Below the pieces are notes generated by a model. It was not told the origin of the DNA. It made no database searches and saw only the letters and a program-made list of their open reading frames with translations. Shown here in pieces: positions 33,203-41,957 of a stretch of DNA of 64,000 bases. The DNA comes from Pictodentalium vernedei. Its lineage: Eukaryota > Mollusca > Scaphopoda > Dentaliida > Dentaliidae. Position numbers and translations under genes: made by a program. Where the stretch lies: the NCBI GenBank assembly GCA_031216915.1, contig CM062296.1, positions 665,137,838 to 665,201,837 on the forward strand, in the 5' to 3' direction. Position 1 is the first letter of the stretch. The number at the start of each line of letters is the position of its first letter.

Positions 33203-34003
33203 TCACTTTGGATCAACTTTATCACTATTAAGCACCCCCACCATCAGGACCTTATCTGTATCTACAGCATCCATATTGTAATTTGGGTCAACATCTGCTA
33301 ACCCCTCACGTAACCTTGATAACATATCTGCACAAGTATTCCATCTCCTAGGTAAATATTCAATTTTACAATTATAACTAGCTATTTTCAATGCCCATCG
33401 TTGCACGTTGGCATTGTTTTGGGGACTCATCAACATGTATCACAAGGGGGCATGGTCTGTCTTAATGACAAACTGTGCACCCTGTAGATAATGGTTGAGT
33501 TTGTCCAAGGCATATGAGATTGCAAATGCCTCCTTTTCAAATGTTGACCACTTCTGTTGTGATTTTCCTAATTTATGAGACAAGAACACTATGGGTTTCT
33601 CATCAGGCACTGCAGGGAGCTGTCCTGTACTATCCTCACTTGGCTGGGTTAACACCACTTCTTTGTAAGTCCCCGAGGCTTCAGTATAGAGAACGTAGCC
33701 CTTCCGGGTGTCGGGATAACTCAGGTAAGCTACTTGTGTCAAACTCGCTTTTAAATAATTGAAGGCTTTTTGTTGGGCCTCCTTCCATTGGAATCTAGCA
33801 TATTTCTTTGTAAGGGCCACTAAGGGCTGCGCAATTTCACTAAAATTAGGTACAAATCTCCTATAGTAGGACACCATTCCCATAAAGCTTCTTACTTCTG
33901 TTACAGTTGTAGGTGGACCTAATTTTCTGATAACTTCAACTTTATTCAGGTTCTGGCTTAATCCCATCACCGCTAATGACAAAACCAAGATAAGGTGTTT
34001 CAC
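33203..34003 (-). pseudogene. RT connection and RNase H of the LTR element
   Basis: The segment starts with the RT thumb/tether (SFMGMVSYYRRFVPNFSEIAQPL), followed by RNase H. The first catalytic motif reads YTEASGTYKEV, Glu replacing the usual Asp of TDAS. FEKEAFAI and the later IKTDHAPL are conserved. The frame breaks at 33437, just after TDHAPL, then continues with NVQRWALKIASYNCKIEYLP and ADMLSRL. RNase H removes template RNA during reverse transcription. Confidence 0.85.
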
Positions 34004-34713
34004 CTTGAAAGAATGAGCACTTCTTTGCTTTTAGTTTCAATTTATGTTGCTTTAGCCATTCCAAAACTGCTCTTAAATGTTCAGTATGGGACTTCGCATC
34101 ACGATTGAACACCAAAATGTCGTCCAAATATGCTAAGGAAAATTCGCTCATTCTGTCTTGGACCACCGTCATGAGCTCTTGAAAAATTCCAGGAGCATTG
34201 TGAAGACCGAAGGGCATCACATTGAACTCATATAACCCTCTGTGACATGTAAAGGCTGTCTTTTGTTTACCATTTTCATCCATGTTGTCCTGCCAATAAC
34301 CTGACCGCAGGTCAAGGGTGGTGAAATATTTGCACCCATTTAACAATGTAAACACGTCATCAATGAGTGGCAACGGCCAACTCGTAACCTTGGTAACTTG
34401 GTTAAGGTGCCTGAAATGTACACAAAAACGCCTAGAGCCGTCCTTCTTGCCCACAAGCAAACAAGGAAAGTTCCATGCACTCTGTGACCTTTGGAATAAT
34501 GCCTGCATCTAGCATTTCTTGGATTGCATCATCTATAATTTTTTGTTTCAACAGTGGGACATGATACGCCCGGCTCTTAATAGGCCTGGCATCCCCTGTA
34601 TCTATTTTCATTGTTATTGTGTCAGTTTGAGTTAATTCTTTATCAGGTTTTGCAAATACATCCCACTGTTCCCAGATTAATTTCATTAACAATTCCCTCT
34701 TATCTGGTGGCAC
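33942..34713 (-). pseudogene. Reverse transcriptase of the LTR element
   Basis: Palm and fingers are clear. The N-terminal block has PIKSRAYHVPLLKQKII and MLDAGIIPK, then a frame change near 34470. Next come NFPCLLVGKKDGSRRFCVHF, LIDDVFTLLNGCKYFTTLDL and FNVMPFGLHNAPGIFQELM, and the catalytic SLAYLDDILVF (about 34155-34120). The catalytic YLDD and the first Asp (LDLRSGYW) are retained. The domain order after protease and before RNase H is typical of Ty3/Gypsy. Confidence 0.9.
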
Positions 34714-34730
34714 TTGAATGTCACTATCTG

Positions 34731-35465
34731 TTACTTGATTGTCATTATCTTTGTTTCAACTGCACTAAGTTTCATCACTTTCTGTGTGATATCTACTAAG
34801 TCCTCCTCAGCAGTTACAGGTTCAACTTTTCCCACAATACAACCTCGCTTCAATGTATAATGCTTATTGGTACTGTTAATCAACATAACTGGTATATTAC
34901 CACAGTTGTTGCTTATAATGCTGTTACTTACCATTAAACCTGGCTGCTCTGCAATATAGCCTTGCTTTAAGCCATGATGTTCTAAAAATTCAGAGTCAAA
35001 AGTTGATCTTACCCCTACAGCCTTAGCTGTGCAAACACAAGTACTCTGTGGTTTCAACTCAATGCTGTTCACTAGATGGGTTAAACATGACACATGCAAA
35101 TTTTTCACTAGTGTAATTAATTGCCTGTTTACTTTCATTTTTCTTAATCCCCAATATATGTTAATATTATTTCCTGCAATCCAGTCTAACCCTAAAATCA
35201 AACTCCTATTTAATTCATCCAATACTAAGAATTCCTGTGACTGGGGTAACCCATTAATGGAAAAGTACAAACGCACCATCCCCCTGGGTCTAATACTTGT
35301 ACCAGCCACACCAGTTATGCTTGGTAGTTGATTCCTATCGCCCACTAATCGAGGGCGATTATGCATATTTTTCCAAAATTTTGTGCTGATGCATGAAGTT
35401 TGAGCTCCCGAGTTGAGCAGAGCTCTGACTCGCTGCTTCCCCACATGAATCATTATACTGTCCAA
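34731..35465 (-). pseudogene. Retropepsin-like protease of the LTR element, Asp replaced
   Basis: Aspartic protease that would process Gag-Pol. The active-site motif reads ALLNSGAQTSCIS, codon AAC for the usual catalytic Asp (GAC) of DSG/DTG, near 35421-35419. The second signature, RSLILGLDWIAG, is intact and matches the ILGLD/ILGRD motif of the family. The frame is open over 244 codons, so the Asn change is the only obvious lesion. A single G-to-A transition explains it. Confidence 0.85.
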
Positions 35466-35564
35466 AGAAACTGTGCCAAAATTTAATTCTACAGTCCCAG
35501 AATTCCTCCTAGACTGTTTTCAAATCATTTTTCCTTGTTTGTTTGTCTTTTTCAGTGTTTTTAC

Positions 35565-36525
35565 TTATGAGCTCTTGGAGCTCATTGAGCTCTCCTCCAG
35601 AGCTGCCTGGAAATTACTCAGGTGACCTGAATTCTCTTCTGGAGCTGACTTTGGGTTATGTGAGCTCTCCTCTAGAGCTAACTTGGAATTATGAGGGTGG
35701 CCTGGTGAATATCTCTCATAAATAAAATTATTTTTCGTAATATTTTTCAACTCTCGCTCAGTGAAATCTTTTTTGGGTACAACCTGTGTACAATTTTTCA
35801 TAAAGTGACCTAGTACTGAACAGTGGTCACACTTTTTGACTTCCTCACAAAATTTTGTATAATGGTCTGAGCTTCCACAAGTTGCACACTTTCGACCAAA
35901 CTGCCAAGGGGTAATTTCCATGAGTTTATTGATTAATTCCAAAGAATTACTTACTGTTTGCTGCACAGAAACACTTTCTGTTTGATTAGATTTCTCCCTG
36001 GGAATATTATTATTTAAGTTCTTCGCATTTTGTGGAGTTGCTTCCTTTGACTACATATATTAAATCTTGTTTTTATTTGCTTCTGTTGTCGATTTGTTAA
36101 GGGAATAGTTTTCAATTTGCATTCTTTCTCTTGGTGTCCTATATTTAAACATTTCTTACACTTATGCCCTATTTTCTCAGCTTGATCACACTTATTTACA
36201 TTTCTAATTTTCTCTCTCACCGATGCATTTATGTTATCTCTCACGTGTATTTTTACAGTATTGTTACAAAGTTCTGGAGCCTGTTTGGTAGTTTCAACCC
36301 CTTGCCCCCAACCTATTGCCCCACATAAATAGAGTTTTGCCCATTTAAATTCTTGGGGCTTACTCGGCAAAAGCGGATCATATGCCCTAAGCTACCACAG
36401 CGCAAGCACCTCACGTCAGTCATTGACCTTTCTACGGGCTGTTGCGCTGTGGCAGTGCGCACCTGCTTTGCAATTTGCACTCAGCATTGAGTCCGCACGT
36501 GCCCCGCCCTACCACAATGGTAGCA
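35565..36525 (-). pseudogene. Nucleocapsid region with five CCHC zinc knuckles
   Basis: RNA-binding part of Gag. Five C-x2-C-x4-H-x4-C knuckles occur: CYHCGRAGHVRTQC (36525-36484), CLRCGSLGHMIRFC (36408-36367), CKKCLNIGHQEKEC (36160-36119), CATCGSSDHYTKFC (35888-35847) and CDHCSVLGHFMKNC (35831-35790). A sixth degenerate one, CDQAEKIGHKCKKC, overlaps the third. They lie in three frames because of indels. A Glu/Ser-rich repeated tail (LALEESS, SAPEENS, AALEESS) ends the region. Confidence 0.85.
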
Positions 36526-36780
36526 GATGGGTTTCCTCACGTTTTGTCACGTCGCTGGCTTTTGATATCGCCCTTTTTGTTTGTCCGGTGCCTGCTTGTT
36601 ATACTTGGGAGGGGCGGGAGTTTTTGTAATTATGTGGACATTACTTTTTTGTCATGAGACATCGACATCCATCTGCTGAATGTCCCTTGAGTCGTCAGGG
36701 CTAACATCCCTTCCTATGTAATCGCAATTGCAGTAATCTGTCCAATATGCTTTCGATAAATACACCAGTTCACTGCATTT

Positions 36781-37692
36781 TCACACTTTTTCTGTAACCC
36801 CTGTTTCAAACAGAGCTAGGGCTAAAGCCTTTTCTAAGGTGGAGGGAGCTTTCCTTATTAATTTGGTTTTGACGTCGCTTTCATATAACCCATCACCAAA
36901 ATAATTTGCCAATGTTTTTTGTACTAATGCATTGTGAACATCCTTCCCATAAGCGTCCTTGGCAAGATCTAATACTCTCTCACCATAACTGACCACAGTT
37001 TCATATTTTTTTTGGTTTCATGTGGCGCAGATAATTATTCGCCATACTATCATCGGTCACCTCCGAGTAACGCTGCGGGAGCTGTGTTTTCAATCTCCCC
37101 CACGTCACAGTAGGGTCAGCAGTTAGGGTGCGAAGAATAAAATTGGCCACAACAAAATCACTTGTCTGGGCGGCCAATCTGCGTTTTTTGCATGTCTGAA
37201 ATTTCATTTGTGGCACAAGAGTGGTCAAGCGACTTCATCCATGGTTTGAAGTTGACAGGGTCACATTAAAATGTTTAATATGGGTGTGTAGCATTTGCTG
37301 TAGTACCCGTATTAACATTCCCTTGCTGAAGGGTGTATTGTACACCCTGGATGGCCTCTATAATTTCTTGGGCTTCCTCACTTTTTGTTTTACCTTTACT
37401 ACTTTTACCTCTTGCAAATAGTGTCTCCCCGTCCCTTTTTCTTCTAGATAAGCGAGCTCAGCATTTTTCTGTTTCAGCTGAGCGTCCGCTTGTTCTAACT
37501 GAAACTGCATACCCAAATTTTTTGTCTCCAGTTGGGCCTTGTCTTGTTGATGGCACTGTTCCCCAGCCAGCTGTGTTGTTTCATCTGTTGTTCTAATTTG
37601 GCTGTGGGATGTACAGCGTCAGCATTAATCAAGTCCTCCATTTCCTTGCGTATTTCAGGGTCTAATTCTATTATTTTCCCACCAGTCGCCAT
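36781..37692 (-). pseudogene. Gag matrix/capsid-like region, broken
   Basis: The N-terminus starts at ATG 37692 (MATGGKIIELDPEIRKEMED) with a Gln-rich coiled-coil-like stretch. The capsid-like part follows in other frames: FILRTLTADPTVTWGRLKTQ and LPQRYSEVTDDSMA (37228-37001), then SYGERVLDLAKDAYG..VQKTLANYFGDGL (36996-36781). The spacing of these helical motifs resembles the Gag capsid (retrotrans_gag-like) with a downstream nucleocapsid. Stops and shifts near 37495, 37240 and 36998 make it non-coding. Confidence 0.7.
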
Positions 37693-37949
37693 TCTCCCAC
37701 TTTATGCTATTACGGTATTACAGGGTTAATACTATTTCATGATGGCAGAGCTAACCGACCCCTCGGTAACGATTGCAAAGTGAATGAATAAAATGTTGAA
37801 CTTACAGTGTAAATTTTAGGAACAGACAGTTTTCCTCTGCTCCGCCGCTGCGTCCGATGCGTTGTCTCGAAGCTCTGATGCATTGTATTGTATCCTGATG
37901 TGTAGTATCGCAACAATCAGGTCCGTGGCTAGACCAGTTCAATATCCTG

Positions 37950-37971
37950 TCGAAAGCACCAAAGCGGACCA
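37950..37971 (-). other. Candidate primer binding site
   Basis: One base inside the 5' LTR end the minus strand reads TGGTCCGCTTTGGTGCTTTC. A TGG start complementary to the CCA end of a tRNA fits a PBS. The tRNA is not assigned. Confidence 0.6.
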
Positions 37972-37972
37972 T

Positions 37973-38674
37973 TGTTATGCGGCCCTAAGGATCGTGTTTA
38001 GCAGTTAATGAGTGAAATACAGTGAGGCCTTCAACTTTCATTATTTCTTAGTTATAACTTGTCGATCAAGTGTGTCACTCTACAAGCTGGTCCCAAGTCA
38101 AGTTATCCCAGATGTTGTTTGAGAGATTAATGACCCGGTAATAGGCCTGCAGAGATCTCCACACTTGGGGACTACTTCAACAATCCGAATATAAATTACG
38201 CTACTTAGAACTACCGGGTGTTGTCTCTGTTGACTCTTAAAAACCTCTTATCATACTGTGATGGTCAGCTGTTCATTAACTCATAAGTAGATTTAAAGTA
38301 TTTTGTTTATTCTTCTCCCCACTTGTAATACTTATCACACAGTGACTTATAAGTTCTTAGTCCTAAATCAATTCTCACGGGGATTGCCAGATGTGTACTT
38401 TATTAAAATTATAATTTGCGCTCAGCCACCACAGTTCGACTCATAATAAGAATTTCTGTTCAGTAATTGTAAGATTTGAGATTTTAGAAATAACTGAATT
38501 CTAACAACTTTTAAGTAAATTAATTTTCTATTTCTTGATCCCTTCTTTCCCTGTCACTCCCATGGAACAGGGACGGGTTCTTCCATGTATGACCTCGGGC
38601 CGCGAGGCTGTTAACCCCCTCGTCGCCTCGGTTGCAGGAACTGTTAACCCTCTCATATGCTACATTTCGCTACA
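37973..38674 (-). repeat. 5' LTR, 702 bp, internally deleted
   Basis: In plus orientation it runs from TGTTATGCGGCCC to CGCTACA. It matches the 3' LTR except for loss of 583 bases at a CGT microhomology (GGATCGT joined to GTTTAGC) and 168 bases at the U3 start (38507-38674) not found in the 3' LTR. With these 168 bases included, GAGG flanks the element and LINE-A resumes immediately, which fixes the boundary. Confidence 0.85.
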
Positions 38675-39183
38675 GAGGGGGGTCAAATCAAAGAGGTCTT
38701 TGGGTGGCCTGTGTGATAAAGAGAAACCTGGTTTTGAAGAGTTCCTTGATGGCACCTTTGGGGTGGTCACTGTTGTTTAAGCTTAGGTCGTGATCCCTGG
38801 AGCTGAGGGGAAAAATTGGGAAAGATTGTGAAAGGGAGTGCCAGGTGTTAACTTGGACATGGTGGCGATCCTGGAACACTTTCTTCTACAATGCCCAAAG
38901 TACCAGTCTAAAAGAATGAGATTCACTGGGAGTATAATGGGGAAGTGGGATAGGAGAATGAAGGACATGTGGTTAGGGGGAGACTCAAAGGAGAGGGTTA
39001 ATATGCTAATCGGAGAGATTGGGAAGAATGGGGCAAGGGATGTCATCAAGCAGTTCGTCTCCGAGTGTTAGGAGGAGAGGAGAAGTGTGGGAATAGGGAG
39101 GCAGTTGGGAGTACAGGGGTAACTAAGGCCTTCTCATCCGAGAACCGCGACAAATCAGCAGCTGGCCAAAGTGTTATTATTAT
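38675..39183 (+). pseudogene. LINE-A copy A4, part 3 (ORF2 C-terminus and 3' end)
   Basis: The copy resumes at GAGGGGGGTCAAATC, directly continuing the sequence that ended at 25590. It encodes SKRSLGGLCDKEKPGFEEFLDG.. and ARDVIKQFVSEC, then TAG at 39068. The tail finger is damaged (CQMCN replaced after an indel at about 38848), but EHFLLQCPKYQSK remains. The 3' terminus is CAGCTGGCCAAAGTGTT with four ATT-like units. Confidence 0.85.
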
Positions 39184-41576
39184 TATCACCAAACCAACCA
39201 GAGTGACAGATCATTCTGCTATGCTCATAGACAACATTTTTTCAAATAATCTAATAAACTCTTTTAAATCCGGCATAATTCTCACTGATGTATCTTATCA
39301 TTTTGGAATTTTTTATGCTGATTTATCAAACGTGCCATTGGATAGCACTAAAGAACTTCTATCCAGGAAAATAAACCCTACTAGTATCGAACATTTCAAG
39401 GTATTGTTATCACAGTGTGACTTTTCACCAGTTATGGAATCCAATTGTCCCAATGCTGCTTATGAACTCTTTCTTAACATTTACTTGAATGTGTTTGAAT
39501 CGGCGTTTCCATTGCAAAGTCACAAACGAAACAAGAAATACATGAAGCGTCAGCTGTGGATGACGAAAGGTCTTCTAATCTCAGCCAACAACAAAAATAA
39601 ATTTTTCATAAAAAAAATGAGAAGTCCTACAGAATTTAATGTTAGAAACTACAAAAATTATTGTCGGCTGTTCAAAAGAATAAAAAAACAATGCAAAGCA
39701 ACGTACTATGAAAACGTTCTGTTAGAAAATAAAAGTAACATGCGAAATATGTGGCAAATTGTGAATAACGCTATTAATAGAAGCAAAAATAAAGGCAATT
39801 TACCCTGCTTTTTTAATCTGGGTGACAAAAAGATAAATACCCCGAACGAAATCACACAGGAATTCAATATTTTTTTTGCAAACATAGGAAAAGATACCTC
39901 AAGAAAATTAATATCAAATCCTCATAAATCTTTTGTCGAGTTCATGCATTCACCTTTGCCAGACAATATGTTTCTATTACCAACGTCGACTTTTGAAATT
40001 ATCAATATCGTAACTAAAATGAAGTCCAAAGCAAGTCAGGACTGTGAGAATATTACATCAATATACTTAAAAACTCAGTAGACCCAGTTGCCAACCCACT
40101 TGCTCATATTATGAACATCTCATTCAGTCAAGGAATAGTTCCTGACCGAATGAAAATTGCAGATGTAATCCCAATCTTTAAATCAGACGATGAAAATAAT
40201 TTCACAAATTATAGACCTATAAGCATTCTGCCTGTCTTTTCAAAATTTTTAGAAAAACTCATGTTTGTTAGACTGACAAACTTTCTGAACAAATTCGATA
40301 TTCTATATCATCACCAGTATGGTTTTAGGAAGCAGCTTAGTACATTACACCCTGTTATGCAATTGGTAAAATATGTCACCATAGAAAATAACAAAGTCAG
40401 TAAGGACACTACTTTAGCTATTTTTCTTGACCTCTCTAAAGCGTTTGATATGATAGGCCACGACATCCTTCTTCAAAACTCGAATATTATGGAATAAGAG
40501 GTAATGCTATAAATTGGTTCAAAAGCTACCTAACAAACAGAAATCAATATGTATCGTTTGATAATAGTAAATCCAATCTAACTGATCTAACATGTGGCGT
40601 TCCACTTGGTTCTATATTAGGTCCAATTTTATTTCTCATATACATAAATGACATAAGTAACTCAACTTCATTAAATCTCCTGTCGTTTGCTGACGATACC
40701 TCAGGATACAAGTCTGGGGCGGAGATAAACCCCTTAGTATCTGATGTTAACGAGGAATTACAAAATATATCAGATTGGTGTGCCGCCAACCAACTAGTTT
40801 TGAATGAAAAGAAAACGAAATACATCTTTATTAATCCAGGTCACAAAGAAAGGAATGTTACTCATCAGAATGTCTGTATAAACAATCGGGTCATCTGCAG
40901 TGTTGGTAGTGGGGAAAGTGAAAAGTCCTTAAAGTTTCTTGGAATAAATATTGATGAAAATTTATCGTACAATCCCCACATTTCTCAACTATGTACGAAA
41001 GTTGGTCTTGCCAACTTCGTTCTTAAGAAGGTTAAAAAGTTTCTCCCTCATAAAACTATGGAAACTTTATATTTTACTCTGATACAGAGTCATTTTATCT
41101 ATGGAATTCCCTTATGGGGTGCATCTAAAGCCTGTGATCATCTTTATAAACTGCAAAAACGAGCTTTACGAATAATAAATAATAAGAAATACAATGCCCA
41201 CACTGATCCTATATTTAGCAAAGATAGTATACTGAAGTTAAATGACTTATACAAACTACACGCTTTATTATTCATGTTTGATTGGCATAACGGTAACCTT
41301 CCCGATTCATTTGCAAACTTTTTCTCAATCGCAAATAACCAATCCAATATGGAAACTCGTCAGTCAGGTCTCTTACATAGACACAAAACCAGAACTAAAA
41401 CCCTGGATAAATTACCCGTTTTTGCACTCCCCAAACTATGGAATGAATTAAAATTGGACATCAGAAATACAGGGAATAGGAAAGAATTCAAGAAAAAGTT
41501 AACAACAATGTTTTTCTCCTTTTACTCTGAAAGCACATCCTGTTCAAACCCTTATTGTCCGGATTGTGCCAGCTGA
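39184..41576 (+). pseudogene. LINE-B ORF2 (endonuclease end, RT, C-terminus)
   Basis: Endonuclease end: ITKPTRVTDHSAMLIDNIF and SYHFGIFYADL (the usual SDH changed to SYH, so catalytic His remains but the Asp is lost). A basic linker follows, then the RT: IPIFKSDDENNFTNYRPISI, YGFRKQLSTLHPVMQ, IFLDLSKAFDMIGHDIL, GVPLGSILGPILFLIYINDI and SFADDTSGYKSG. The C-terminal region ends with the Cys motif CSNPYCPDCAS. Breaks occur at 40080 (TAG) and about 40480-40500. The 258-codon end (40800-41576) is open. Motifs fit the Jockey/CR1 superfamily. Confidence 0.85.
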
Positions 41577-41732
41577 CCTAGATGTCATATGAACAGAGCA
41601 AATTACTAGCACTGCTTCCATTTTCTTCTTTGTGGACTAAATAGCTAAACACAAAGTTCAATCTTTCACCCAAAGCGGATAGCAGACGACACTGCGACAA
41701 AACTTTTGATTAACTACACATTTTCATCTTCT

Positions 41733-41822
41733 GTCCCAAAGATATAACTCGTGGGCCCTCATTGGAGGCAGCTCAATGAGATCGTTCCAATGAGGGTCCA
41801 TGGACTGTGGTTTTGGGACAGG
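41733..41822. repeat. Imperfect long hairpin in the LINE-B 3' UTR
   Basis: GTCCCAAA..GGGCCCTCATTGGA pairs with TTCCAATGAGGGTCC..TTTTGGGAC around a GC-rich centre (GGCAGCTCAATGAGATCG). A related sequence is found near 17815-17890. It may be a 3' recognition structure for the element's RT or the end of a small transposon. Confidence 0.7.
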
Positions 41823-41957
41823 GAGTGAAGAGGTAATAAAATTCGAAGGCCGACTTCTCTGAACAGCGCTGGGTAAGGTTTTGGCGGTTATGAAGGTTGC
41901 GGGTTAATGACAAAATCAGGTGTTGTCTATCATAGTTACTGTTGTCTGGTTTCTCGT

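Larger units (their letters stand above)
25591..38674 (-). mobile_element. 13.1-kb Ty3/Gypsy-type LTR retrotransposon with envelope-like and accessory ORFs
   Basis: In plus coordinates the ends are TGTTACGCGG at 25591 and CGCTACA at 38674, with GAGG on both sides (25587-25590, 38675-38678) as a 4-bp target duplication. LINE-A continues across the insertion. Minus-strand order is 5' LTR, PBS, gag, protease, RT, RNase H, integrase, envelope-like region, two accessory ORFs, a RING-H2 ORF, PPT and 3' LTR. Stops, frameshifts and lost catalytic residues make this copy inactive. Its layout recalls envelope-bearing Gypsy elements (errantivirus-like), with extra 3' genes. Confidence 0.9.
39184..41957 (+). 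mobile_element. LINE-B, 3' part (ORF2 and start of 3' UTR)
   Basis: The second LINE resumes in its endonuclease directly after the A4 tail and continues to a stop at 41574-41576, then non-coding sequence to A5 at 41958. It includes a long imperfect hairpin at about 41733-41822. Codon usage is more AT-rich than in LINE-A, which helps to separate the two families by eye. Confidence 0.8.

Noticed and set aside
38507-38674. A separate small insertion between the 5' LTR and LINE-A
   Set aside because: Including these bases in the LTR gives TG..CA ends, a GAGG target duplication and immediate LINE-A continuity, which is a simpler account.
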